Origin: Bradyrhizobium diversitatis | GTDB lineage: Bacteria; Pseudomonadota; Alphaproteobacteria; Rhizobiales; Xanthobacteraceae | DNA: 64,000 nt | Assembly (NCBI RefSeq): GCF_016031635.1 | Contig: NZ_JACEGD010000032.1 | Span: 1 to 64,000 of the forward strand | Reading direction: 5' to 3' | Part shown: piece after piece, positions 40,020 to 48,645 of the stretch | Layout of the letters: each line of letters starts with the position of its first letter | How positions within the stretch are numbered: position 1 is the stretch's first letter | The notes under the pieces: model-generated | The model's input: the letters and a program-made list of their open reading frames with translations, nothing else | Told to the model about the DNA's origin: nothing | Databases searched by the model: none | Made by a program: the position numbers and the translations under genes

Positions 40020-40991
40020 ATGACAATCGATGTCTCTCGTCGGTCCCTGCTCGCACTCGGGGCGGGTCTCGGCGCCAGCGCCATGCTCGGCAGCAGCGCG
40101 CTGGCGCGGGCTCCCAAGCTCGGCACGCAGACGCCCTACTGGCACCGATTCATTCTCGGCGATGCCGAGGTGACCGTCGTATCCGACGGGCCGCTGCCGC
40201 TTGGCGATCCCTCGGGGACCTTCACCGGCGTTCCCAAGGAAGAGGTCAAGAAGATGCTCGCCGACAATTTCCTGTCGCCGGACAACGTCGTGCTCGAACA
40301 GAACTCGCCGATCGTGAACACCGGCGACAAGCTGATCCTGTTCGATACCGGCATGGGCAGCTCAAAGATGTTCGGCGCCAGCACCGGCCGGCAGCAGAAG
40401 AGCATGACCGAGGCCGGCATCAAGCCGGGCGACATCGACGCCGTCGTCTGCTCGCATGCCCATATCGACCATATCGGCGGCATCGTCGACGAAGGCGGCA
40501 AGCCGTTGTTTCCGAACGCGCAGGTCTACATCTCGCAGACCGATTTCGACTTCTGGACCGACGAGGGCAAGCTCGGCAGCGCGGCCAAGGACTTCGTCGT
40601 CCACGCCCGCAAGAACCTGCTGCCGGTTCGCGACCGCATCGTGTTCTTCAAGGACGGCCAGGAATTCCTGCCCGGCGTGCAGGCGATCGCGGCACCGGGC
40701 CACACCGTCGGTCACACCATCTTCATGGTCTCTTCGGCGGGAAAATCCTTCGCCTTCCTTGGCGACCTCTCGCACCATTCGGTGCTGCTGCTGGAGCGGC
40801 CGCGGATGGAGTTCTCGTACGACACCGACCCGAAGCAGGCGGCCGACTCGCGTGTCAAGCTGCTGACCATGCTGGCCGCCAACAAGGTCCCGGTGATGTC
40901 CTATCACTTCGCTTGGCCGGGCTATGGCCATGTCGCCAAGGCCGGAGATGGCTTCCGCTACTATCCGGAGCCGATGCAGATGACGTTGTAA
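40020..40991 (+). CDS. exported metallo-beta-lactamase fold hydrolase (1)
   Basis: 323 residues. Twin-arginine signal SRRSLLALGAGLGASAMLGS; metal motif HAHIDHIGG (HxHxDH) plus downstream His in PGHTVGHT and the Asp in FLGDLSHHS, and His in MSYHFAWPGYG. Resembles quorum-lactonase/MBL-fold exported enzymes. GGAGGAAA ribosome site before the ATG at 40020 (an earlier 39975 frame is rejected). Related to 54083-55084. Confidence 0.9.
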   Translation: MTIDVSRRSLLALGAGLGASAMLGSSALARAPKLGTQTPYWHRFILGDAEVTVVSDGPLPLGDPSGTFTGVPKEEVKKMLADNFLSPDNVVLEQNSPIVNTGDKLILFDTGMGSSKMFGASTGRQQKSMTEAGIKPGDIDAVVCSHAHIDHIGGIVDEGGKPLFPNAQVYISQTDFDFWTDEGKLGSAAKDFVVHARKNLLPVRDRIVFFKDGQEFLPGVQAIAAPGHTVGHTIFMVSSAGKSFAFLGDLSHHSVLLLERPRMEFSYDTDPKQAADSRVKLLTMLAANKVPVMSYHFAWPGYGHVAKAGDGFRYYPEPMQMTL

Positions 40992-41057
40992 CTCTCGTCA
41001 GATCAGGTCCGGGCGGCGCTCGCCGTCCGGACTGCGCCCTCGCTGGGCGAGGCGATT

Positions 41058-41582
41058 TTATAAGCGGTCGAGGCGCGATCGCAGCTGGGCGTCAGTCTCA
41101 CGGCCCAATGCAAGCAATCCAGAATAAGGGTCCCCTGCTATGCCGAGCACGGCAGCAAACGCAGGCTCCGTCTTCATTCCGCGTCCCCTGTGCCCTACCA
41201 CCGCCTTCCGCAGGCGTCCATCGTCGAGAGCGAGCAGTCTCCGCTCGATCTCGAAGTGCTGCCATCCCTCCTGCTGATCGACCGGTCTCGGATCTCCGAA
41301 CAGTTCGAAGGGCCAGCCACCCCATTCGAAACGGGCGACCACCGGCCGCCGGCTGGAGCGCCATTGGTAGAGAGCAAATCCGTCACAGTCCCCGTACTGT
41401 CGCCACACCAGCTCCGCGAAAACTGCCGCGTCGCGCACCTGACACACGACATCGATGTCGCTTGTCGGCGTCGAAATTCCCAAGGGCAGCGTCCCAACCA
41501 CGCGCGGATCGAATCCACTCAGCTCCCCGAGCAATCCCGAACTGCTGATCGCAGCTTCGTAGCTATCGATCCAACTGGTCAT
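41058..41582 (-). CDS. DUF4269 (nucleotidyltransferase-fold) protein
   Basis: 174 residues. GTLPLGISTPTSDIDVVCQV is the GT.PL.I....SDIDI signature of DUF4269, related to minimal nucleotidyltransferases, and later EIERRLLALDDGRLRKAVVG is shared in the family. Overlaps the ASCH-domain gene by 20 bases, so the two are co-expressed. Activity unknown. Confidence 0.88.
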   Translation of the reverse strand: MTSWIDSYEAAISSSGLLGELSGFDPRVVGTLPLGISTPTSDIDVVCQVRDAAVFAELVWRQYGDCDGFALYQWRSSRRPVVARFEWGGWPFELFGDPRPVDQQEGWQHFEIERRLLALDDGRLRKAVVGHRGRGMKTEPAFAAVLGIAGDPYSGLLALGRETDAQLRSRLDRL

Positions 41583-41976
41583 CGCCGAGGACCTCGACCA
41601 GGCGAAAGCGCTCGCACATCAGCATCATGTCATCGCTATATCGTCCAAGCCTGCCGAAATAGCCTTGATGGGCGCGGCGCCAAAAGGCCAGGCTCCGGTC
41701 ACCTTCTCCCTCCTCATGAGCAAAGGCTGCGTCGACCTCGTTGAACCGCCGATATGTCACGTCGATGGTTTCGATGACGCAGCGCGGCTCCGCTCGCCCG
41801 TCGAGCACGACCCAGCGCTCGCCGGGTGTGGAGGTGTTCGGCTCGTCTTCGGTACTGCATGTCGCGGTCTTGATGCCCCTGACCACGAGCTCAACCAACT
41901 CATCCGCCAGCGCGGGGCTGTCGCCGAATGCGAAGGTTCGCAGAAGTCGATACCGCTCCGGAATCTTCTTGGCCAT
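41563..41976 (-). CDS. ASCH-domain protein
   Basis: 137 residues. AFGDSPALADELVELVVRGI with KTATCS is the ASCH GK.T-type start; GERWVVLDGRAEPRCVIETI and AHEEGEGDRSLAFWRRAHQG (DxSLxxWRxxH) complete the YqfB-like domain. RNA-binding or nucleotide-binding role is predicted for ASCH. Upstream partner of the DUF4269 gene. Confidence 0.88.
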   Translation of the reverse strand: MAKKIPERYRLLRTFAFGDSPALADELVELVVRGIKTATCSTEDEPNTSTPGERWVVLDGRAEPRCVIETIDVTYRRFNEVDAAFAHEEGEGDRSLAFWRRAHQGYFGRLGRYSDDMMLMCERFRLVEVLGDDQLDR

Positions 41977-42039
41977 GCTGTCCGACTCTCACGTTAGCCC
42001 AGAAAGCAAGCGGAGCCGATCGCGTCGGGATGGCGCCGT

Positions 42040-42768
42040 CTAACATCCCAGCCTGTCGGCGATCCCGCCAAAATCCCTTGCGACGATGTCCCAGTTGCCG
42101 GTCGCCTCGAAGTCGACCTTCTGCAGCGGACCGTATTCCGTCGGCCGTGCTACGAACGCCGTCTTCAGCCCGTTCTTCTGCGCGGCCGCGAGATCGCCGT
42201 TGTGGGCGGCGACCATCATCACCTCCTCCGGCTTGAGGCAAAGCAGCTTTGCTGCGCCGAGATAGGTCTCGGGATCGGGCTTGTAGTGCTCGAACAGCTC
42301 GGCCGACAGGATGAGGTCCCACGGCAGGCCGGCGAACTTCGCCATGTTGGTGAGCAGCGCGACGTTGCCGTTCGACAGCGGCGCGATGACGAACTTGGTC
42401 TTGAGCCGGGTCAGGCCGGCGACGCTGTCCGGCCACGGGTGCAGGCGGTGCCAGCCTTTGGTGAGATAATCGAGATCGGCTTCCGTCAGCCCCTTGATGG
42501 CGAACTTCTCGACAAGCTTGTCCAGCGAGCGACGATGCAGATCATCCAGCATGACATAGCCGCGCTCGGGGTGTTTGCGCACGTCGTCCATCGAGGCCAT
42601 GTACATGCCGCGCCAACCATCGACGAGTGCGGTCCAGTCGGCGGTGATGCCACGCTGCTTGCCCCACCACATAAAGTCGGCGATGAGACTCGTGCGCCAG
42701 TCGACGACGGTGCCGAACACGTCGAAGACGAGGGCTTTGACGGCGGAGTGATCGGATGGTGGTGTCAT
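42040..42768 (-). CDS. haloacid dehalogenase type II (HAD superfamily)
   Basis: 242 residues. Catalytic Asp in LVFDVFGTVVDWR, motif II Ser/Thr in IAPLSNGNVALL, motif III Lys in SAELFEHYKPDPETYL, motif IV in MMVAAHNGDLAAAQKNG. Hydrolyses C-halogen bonds of 2-haloacids or, more broadly, phosphates. Soluble. Start at 42768. Confidence 0.93.
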   Translation of the reverse strand: MTPPSDHSAVKALVFDVFGTVVDWRTSLIADFMWWGKQRGITADWTALVDGWRGMYMASMDDVRKHPERGYVMLDDLHRRSLDKLVEKFAIKGLTEADLDYLTKGWHRLHPWPDSVAGLTRLKTKFVIAPLSNGNVALLTNMAKFAGLPWDLILSAELFEHYKPDPETYLGAAKLLCLKPEEVMMVAAHNGDLAAAQKNGLKTAFVARPTEYGPLQKVDFEATGNWDIVARDFGGIADRLGC

Positions 42769-42932
42769 GTTTCGCTCCGCGGATTTTCCTGCGCCGGGCT
42801 GACTCCGGGTTCAGATCGAGGCTTTAAAGCATGTTCCTTCCTATGCAACAATAGCGGTTGTCCGCCACATCAACTTCGTCTAGGGCGAGCAATGCCACTG
42901 CCTCGACCAATTGGGACGCGCACCCATCTGCT

Positions 42933-44129
42933 ATGGCAACCATTCCTCTCGCATTCATTCTGCTCAAAGATGCCCGCCTCCCGGATCAGGAGGCCTTGAT
43001 TCAGTCAATACGCGGTCGTCATCCCGACTTGCAGTGCAGTCGCAGCGCCGCCGTATTGAGCGACGGCGCTACTCGTCCGATGTTGATCCCCGTCGGAAAT
43101 CACACCCTGACGATCTTCCTGGTACCGGAGCCGGTGCCTTCTGATCAGCAACTTTGGGAGCGAGCCTCTCGGCTATGGCCGGAAGCTTTCCGCGCCGCGG
43201 GACGCCATCGCGCGCACCTCGCCATCGCGGTGATGGACTCTGCCAAGAGCAATGCCGAAACGAAAGAGCTGGGATTTGCCGAGCGTACGCTCCTCACAAC
43301 CGCCCTTGTAGGCGCAGTGCTCGCAGCGACGCCCGGTGTGGTCGCCGTCATCTGGGATGGAAAGGTCGGTCGTTCGCCCGAGATGTGGCTGGAGCGGTCG
43401 CGCAGCGCCTTTGCGGCTTATCCAGATCAACCGTTCGCATTGTGGACGGAGATCGTCCCCTACCGTTCCGGCAAAACCATAGGAGCCTATACAGTCGGAC
43501 TGTCGGCGTTCACTGGAAGAGAGATCGAGTTCGAGGTGGATGGGCTCGATCAAGACACCGTCACCGCCCGTGTCGCCCAGCTTTCGGCCTACTTCATCGC
43601 AACCGGCCTGGAGGACGGATTTAAGAGCGGCGAGGTGTTCGAAGCCGATTCCGAGATCGATCATCGCGTCGTGGTGCTCCACCGCAATTCGCGCTTCAAC
43701 ATCGGGCCGGTCGTCTCATTCTCATCCCTCGATGACCGATCGGGGAGACGCAGGACCTACCCGATCATTCCCGCCGCAATCGCCCGGAATCATCCGCTGC
43801 TGATCATGCTGGGCAAGGTCGGACTTTTCGATCCTGCCGATGCGAAGAACCACATCAGGCTCAGGCCGGATCACTACCAATCGGAGGTTCGCCTCGAGAG
43901 CTTCGATCAAGGCCTCTCGCAGGCGCTGTCCGGCATGATCGCAACCGACCTCTATGCCGAGGCCGACACCAAAGCGCGCCGAGCGGTCGCGGGCGGAGAC
44001 ATGGCGTCCGCGAGGTCAATTCTCCAGCCGTGGGCCGAGGAGGTTGGCTTGCTTCAAGGAGCAGCCAAGCTCGCTCTGACTTTGTGCGACGCGTTCTTGT
44101 TCGTGCCAGCGCCGCTGCGCGGCCCGTAG
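42933..44129 (+). CDS. DUF4261 domain protein
   Basis: 398 residues. N-terminal MATIPLAFILLKDARLPDQE, then IDGKVGRSPEMWL-like region with LWTEIVPYRSGKTIGAYTVG and GREIEFEV; ends with ILQPWAEEVGLLQGAAKLAL. The central TEIVP..SG....YT.GL..F...E.E block is DUF4261, seen in other bacteria without known function. Start chosen at 42933; an upstream frame from 42858 is possible but low-complexity. Divergent from the HAD gene. Confidence 0.8.
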   Translation: MATIPLAFILLKDARLPDQEALIQSIRGRHPDLQCSRSAAVLSDGATRPMLIPVGNHTLTIFLVPEPVPSDQQLWERASRLWPEAFRAAGRHRAHLAIAVMDSAKSNAETKELGFAERTLLTTALVGAVLAATPGVVAVIWDGKVGRSPEMWLERSRSAFAAYPDQPFALWTEIVPYRSGKTIGAYTVGLSAFTGREIEFEVDGLDQDTVTARVAQLSAYFIATGLEDGFKSGEVFEADSEIDHRVVVLHRNSRFNIGPVVSFSSLDDRSGRRRTYPIIPAAIARNHPLLIMLGKVGLFDPADAKNHIRLRPDHYQSEVRLESFDQGLSQALSGMIATDLYAEADTKARRAVAGGDMASARSILQPWAEEVGLLQGAAKLALTLCDAFLFVPAPLRGP

Positions 44130-44199
44130 CGGGCGGACGTTGGACCCGTCCCGGCCACGTCTGGCTGAGCCAGCCGAACGATCGCGTGGGCGGGCCAGC

Positions 44200-45201
44200 T
44201 TAGTCCAGATGGAACTTCGCGAGCTCGCGATGCTCGGCCTTGATGTAGCGCACGGTGCCGGTGACGGAGCGCATCACCACCGTCTCGGTCTCGATCACGC
44301 CGTCCTTGCGGAACTTGACGCCCGACAGCAGCGAGCCCGTGGTGACGCCGGTGGCGGCGAACAGGCAGTCGCCGCGCGCCATGTCCTCGATGCCGTAGAT
44401 CATCTTGGGGTCGTTGACACCCATCTTCGCGGCGCGTTCGCGCTTCTCGTCGGAATCGAGGATGAGGCGGCACTGCATCTGGCCGCCGATGCAGCGCAGT
44501 GCCACGGCCGCGAGCACGCCTTCCGGCGCACCGCCCGTGCCGAGATACATGTCGACGCCGGTGTTGTCGGGGTCGGCGCAGTGGATCACGCCGGCGACGT
44601 CGCCGTCGGTGATCAGGCGCACGGCGGCGCCGGTCGAGCGCACGCCCGAAATGATGTCGGCATGGCGCGGCCGGTCGAGCACGAGCACCGTGATGTGTTC
44701 CGGCTTGACGCCCTTGGCCTTCGCGAGGCGGCGGACATTGTCGGCCGGCGAGGCATCGAGATCGACGACGCCCTTGTCGTAGCCGGGGCCGATCGCGAGC
44801 TTCTGCATGTAGACGTCGGGGGCGTGCAGCAGCGTGCCGCCGTCGGCCATCGCCATGGTGGCGATCGAGCCCGGCATGTTCTTGGCGCACAGCGTGGTGC
44901 CCTCGAGCGGGTCGACCGCGATGTCGACCTGGGGTCCAGTCTTGAGGCCGACCTCCTCGCCGATATAGAGCATCGGTGCCTCGTCGCGCTCGCCCTCGCC
45001 GATCACGATGGTGCCCTGGATCGGCAGCTTGTTGAGCTCGCGCCGCATGGCGTCGACGGCGGCCTGGTCGGCCGCTTTCTCGTTGCCGTGCCCGCGCAGC
45101 CGCGCCGAGGACACCGCCGCCCGCTCCGTCACCCGCACGATCTCCAGCGTCAGAATGCGCTCGAGCAAGGCGTGCGGGGGGACTTCAATATGGGTCGACA
45201 T
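44200..45201 (-). CDS. glpX: fructose-1,6-bisphosphatase class II (GlpX)
   Basis: 333 residues. Class II FBPase metal and phosphate motifs: GEGERDEAPMLYIGE, DIAVDPLEGTTLCAKN, YMQKLAIGP, VRLITDGDVAG, GTGGAPEGVLAAVALR and a final VRYIKAEHRELAK. Converts fructose 1,6-bisphosphate (and possibly sedoheptulose bisphosphate) to the monophosphate in gluconeogenesis and the Calvin cycle. Downstream of hom on the same strand with a palindromic repeat between. Confidence 0.97.
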   Translation of the reverse strand: MSTHIEVPPHALLERILTLEIVRVTERAAVSSARLRGHGNEKAADQAAVDAMRRELNKLPIQGTIVIGEGERDEAPMLYIGEEVGLKTGPQVDIAVDPLEGTTLCAKNMPGSIATMAMADGGTLLHAPDVYMQKLAIGPGYDKGVVDLDASPADNVRRLAKAKGVKPEHITVLVLDRPRHADIISGVRSTGAAVRLITDGDVAGVIHCADPDNTGVDMYLGTGGAPEGVLAAVALRCIGGQMQCRLILDSDEKRERAAKMGVNDPKMIYGIEDMARGDCLFAATGVTTGSLLSGVKFRKDGVIETETVVMRSVTGTVRYIKAEHRELAKFHLD

Positions 45202-45290
45202 CGGCTCACTCCTTCGAAACGTTTGGGCCGGAAATCTCCGTCCGCATCAACTCGTAACACCCACAGTTCGTTCGAACCGTTTTATCGCTT

Positions 45291-45340
45291 GAGCATGACC
45301 TTTCCGGAAAACCGCTCAACACTTTTCCGAGGTCATGCTC
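45291..45340. repeat. single-stem palindromic repeat, copy 5
   Basis: GAGCATGACCTTTCCGGAAA to CCGAGGTCATGCTC; an imperfect inverted repeat of about 14 bases. The stop codon of hom overlaps its right end. Confidence 0.85.
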
Positions 45341-46656
45341 TAGTTCTTCTCAATCCTGATGACCTGCGGCCGCCCGCTGATTACCTTGTCCTTCTGCACG
45401 GCGGCGAGCGCACGGCGCACGGCATCCTCGTGTGTGGCATAGGTGATCAGGATGACGGGCACCGGGACCGCCTTGCCGTCGCTGGGCGCAGCGCCGCCAT
45501 TGGGATGACGCTGCACGATCGACTCGATCGAAATCTTCTGCTCGGCCAGCCGCGTCGCGATCGCGGCTGCGGTGCCGGGGAAATCGCGCGCGAGCAGGCG
45601 GATGTAATAGCCGCCCTCGTGGCGCTCCATCGGCGCCTTCTTGGTGTCGCGCAGCTGCGAGATCGGCCGGCCGAACGGATTGGCACGGATGCCGCGCGCG
45701 ACGTCGGCGATGTCGGCGACGACGGCGGATGCCGTCGCAGCCCCGCCGGCGCCGGGACCGACCAGCGTGATCGGCGGAATGCCCTCGCCGTCGATCGTGA
45801 CCGCATTGGTGACACCCATCACCTGTGCGATCGAGGATGATTTCGGCACCATGGTCGGATGCACGCGCTGCTCGATGCCCTTGGTGGTGCGGACCGCAAC
45901 GCCGAGCAGCTTGACGCGATAGCCGAGATCGGCCGCCGCCCGCAGATCTTCCGGCGCGATGGATGAGATGCCTTCGACATACACGGCACTTTGAGCAACT
46001 TTCGTGCCGAAGGCGAGGCTGGCGAGGATGGCGAGCTTCTGCGCGGTGTCGTGGCCGTCGACGTCGAAGGACGGATCGGCCTCGGCATAGCCGAGCCGCT
46101 GCGCGTCCTTGAGGCATTCGGCGAAGGACAGCCCTTCCTGTTCCATCCGGGTCAGGATGTAGTTGCAGGTGCCGTTGAGGATGCCGTAGACGCGGTCGAT
46201 GCCGGTTCCGGCGAGACCTTCGCGTAACGTCTTGATGACGGGGATCGCCGCGCCGACCGCTGCCTCGAAATTCAGCGCGCCGCCGTGCTTTTCGGCCGCC
46301 TTGGCGAGCTTGAGGCCATGCCTGGCCAGCAGCGCCTTGTTGGCGGTGACCACCGACTTGCCGGCGCTCAGCGCGGCTTCCACCGCCGACAGCGCCGGAT
46401 CGCCCGCGCCGCCCATCAGCTCGACGAAGCAGTCGACCTCGGGATGGGTGGCCAGCGCCATCGGATCCCTGGCCCATTCGACGCCGCGCAGGTCGACGCC
46501 GCGCTTCTTCGCCTTCGAGCGCGCAGTGACGGCGACGACGCGGATGCCGCGGCCGCTGCGGCCCGCGAGCACGCGCGCCTGTGTTTCGATCAAACGGACA
46601 ACTTCGGCGCCCACGGTGCCGAGCCCCGCTATGCCCACTTTCAGGGGTGCAACCAT
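45340..46656 (-). CDS. hom: homoserine dehydrogenase
   Basis: 438 residues. Rossmann start KVGIAGLGTVGAEVVRLIE (GxGxxG near 10-15), catalytic core with NFEAAVGAAIPVIKTLREGL and SFAECLKDAQRLGYAEADPS, and a C-terminal ACT domain from about 350 (YIRLLARDFPGTAAAIATRL, SIESIVQRH). Reduces aspartate semialdehyde to homoserine for Thr, Met and Ile. Second gene of a minus-strand unit with the aminotransferase (29-base gap). Confidence 0.97.
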   Translation of the reverse strand: MVAPLKVGIAGLGTVGAEVVRLIETQARVLAGRSGRGIRVVAVTARSKAKKRGVDLRGVEWARDPMALATHPEVDCFVELMGGAGDPALSAVEAALSAGKSVVTANKALLARHGLKLAKAAEKHGGALNFEAAVGAAIPVIKTLREGLAGTGIDRVYGILNGTCNYILTRMEQEGLSFAECLKDAQRLGYAEADPSFDVDGHDTAQKLAILASLAFGTKVAQSAVYVEGISSIAPEDLRAAADLGYRVKLLGVAVRTTKGIEQRVHPTMVPKSSSIAQVMGVTNAVTIDGEGIPPITLVGPGAGGAATASAVVADIADVARGIRANPFGRPISQLRDTKKAPMERHEGGYYIRLLARDFPGTAAAIATRLAEQKISIESIVQRHPNGGAAPSDGKAVPVPVILITYATHEDAVRRALAAVQKDKVISGRPQVIRIEKN

Positions 46657-46685
46657 GGTATCTTAGAAAACCTGCCGAAGAGAAC

Positions 46686-47906
46686 TCAACGCCGATTGGC
46701 GAGCGGAACGACGTTGTGCAACGTTTCGATGCCGCTTTCAAGGAAGCGGCGCACGCCGCGCGCGGCCTGCCTGATCCGTTGCTCGTTTTCCACCATGGCG
46801 ATGCGGACATATCCTTCACCATGCTCGCCGAAGCCGACGCCGGGCGAGACCGCAACGCCGGATTTCTCCACCAACAGGGTCGCGAACTGCATGCTGCCGA
46901 CGCTGCGGAAGGCTTCCGGCAGCGGCACCCAGGCGAACATCGAGGCCTCCGGCGCCGGGATCTCCCAGCCGGCGCGCCCGAACGATTCCACCAGCGCGTC
47001 GCGGCGCTTGCGGTAGGTGTCGCGCATCTCCTTGATGCAATCGTCCGGCCCGTTCAGCGCCGCGGTCGCGGCGACCTGGACCGGCGTGAACGCGCCGTAG
47101 TCGAGGTATGATTTGACGCGGGCGAGCGCCGCGATCACGCGCTCATTGCCGACCGCAAAGCCCATGCGCCAGCCGGCCATCGAATACGTCTTCGACATCG
47201 AGGTGAATTCGACGGCGACGTCCATCGCGCCGGGCACCTGGAGCACCGAGGGCGGCGGGTTGTTCTCGTCGAAATAGACCTCGGCATAGGCGAGATCGGA
47301 CAGGATCAGGATCTCATGCTTCTTCGCGAAGGCGACGAGGTCCTTGTAGAAATCGAGGCTCGCGACATAGGCGGTCGGGTTCGAGGGATAACAGACGACG
47401 AGCGCGAGCGGCTTGGGAATCGAATGCACGATCGCCCGCTCCGCCGCCTCGAAGAATTGCGGCGTCGGCTCCGACGGCACCGAGCGGATCACGCCGCCCG
47501 CCATCAAGAAGCCGAAGGCGTGAATCGGGTAGCTCGGGTTCGGACAGAGGATGACGTCGCCGGGCGCGGTGATCGCCTGCGCCACGTTGGCGAAACCTTC
47601 TTTCGAGCCCAGCGTCGCCACCACCTGGGTTTCGGGATTGAGCTTCACGCCGAAGCGGCGGGCGTAATAGGCGGCCTGGGCCCTGCGCAGTCCGGGAATT
47701 CCGCGGGAGGCCGAGTAGCGGTCGGTGCGCGGCTTGCCCAGCGTCTCCTTCAGCTTCTCCAGCACATGCGCCGGCGCCGGCAGATCCGGATTGCCCATGC
47801 CGAGGTCAATGATGTCGGCGCCGGCATTCCGCGCGGCTGCCTTGGCCCGGTTGACCTGTTCGAACACGTAAGGCGGCAGGCGGCGGATGCGGTAAAACTC
47901 TTCCAT
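46686..47906 (-). CDS. class I/II aminotransferase (LL-DAP aminotransferase/AlaC-like)
   Basis: 406 residues. PLP lysine Lys239 in TSMSKTYSMAGWRMGF; DYLxR-type sequence elements with DLGMGNPDLPAP, Y..SRGIPGLR and CYPSNPTAY are those of the LL-diaminopimelate aminotransferase or alanine transaminase (AlaC) branch. Located directly before hom on the same strand, a common Rhizobiales order, so it serves aspartate-family or alanine metabolism. Not certain which substrate. Confidence 0.9.
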   Translation of the reverse strand: MEEFYRIRRLPPYVFEQVNRAKAAARNAGADIIDLGMGNPDLPAPAHVLEKLKETLGKPRTDRYSASRGIPGLRRAQAAYYARRFGVKLNPETQVVATLGSKEGFANVAQAITAPGDVILCPNPSYPIHAFGFLMAGGVIRSVPSEPTPQFFEAAERAIVHSIPKPLALVVCYPSNPTAYVASLDFYKDLVAFAKKHEILILSDLAYAEVYFDENNPPPSVLQVPGAMDVAVEFTSMSKTYSMAGWRMGFAVGNERVIAALARVKSYLDYGAFTPVQVAATAALNGPDDCIKEMRDTYRKRRDALVESFGRAGWEIPAPEASMFAWVPLPEAFRSVGSMQFATLLVEKSGVAVSPGVGFGEHGEGYVRIAMVENEQRIRQAARGVRRFLESGIETLHNVVPLANRR

Positions 47907-48119
47907 GGCTCTCTAGGGCTCCGGGCAACCGGTCAGGACAGAATCGACAAGCCACGAGGGCCATTTCAAAAGGCGCTCATGTTCATCGCGAAAATCACTC
48001 AAAATCAAATACTTAGAGCAATCATCGGCGACGAGGATTGAAGTCGTTCGCCCTGACTCTTGGCTGAACCGGAATCTTTTAGCACGGCGAGGCGGAGGCG
48101 CCAGCGATTACCTTGCGCC

Positions 48120-48395
48120 TCATTTGGCGTCCTTGGCGGCCACCGCCTGGCGATCGCGTGCCGCGGCGAGCTCGGCCTCGATCTTGGCGCGCCGGTCCGG
48201 CGGGATGATCGCCTCATCGCGATCCGGCGGCAGGTCATGCACCGGCAGATAAGTGCCGGGCTCCCTGACATGCGGCTGTGCATCCCCCGGCGTCAGATCC
48301 GCGAGCTGGCTCGAGCATCCGCCGAGGGCGAACGCCGCGAGCAGCAGCGCGCTGCAGATCGGCCGCGTCTTTTGCAGGTCCCATAACGCCAACAC
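48120..48395 (-). CDS. small lipoprotein (91 aa)
   Basis: Signal peptide ending in the lipobox LGGC (SALLLAAFALGGCSS), Cys about residue 27; then a Pro/Asp-rich stretch (PGDAQPHVREPGTYLPVHDL) and a coiled C-terminal helix. A lipid-anchored outer or inner membrane protein. Function unknown. It sits between the aminotransferase and phaC, on the opposite strand to phaC. Confidence 0.75.
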   Translation of the reverse strand: MLALWDLQKTRPICSALLLAAFALGGCSSQLADLTPGDAQPHVREPGTYLPVHDLPPDRDEAIIPPDRRAKIEAELAAARDRQAVAAKDAK

Positions 48396-48645
48396 TTGGG
48401 AAATCCCCTACTCGTCCCAAAGCACGGCCCCAGGCAACCTTACCCAAGACCGCGCCCAAGCTCAAACCATTGCTGCCCAAATGGTGCGAGCGAAAAAAGC
48501 CCTTGCCAACAAGACGAGCGGTGCGGCTCGATTGTGACGGAACCAAGAAAATTTGTCGCAGTGCAACACATCTTCGAGAGTGTTTAACGTCAAACATGCG
48601 AGCTTCGCGGTGACGAATACGGAATGAATCGTTACTGTTCTGCTC

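Noticed and set aside
48396..48645. PhaR-type binding site before phaC
   Set aside because: TTGCTGC and TGCAAC-like pieces are present but do not form a convincing TGC-palindrome.
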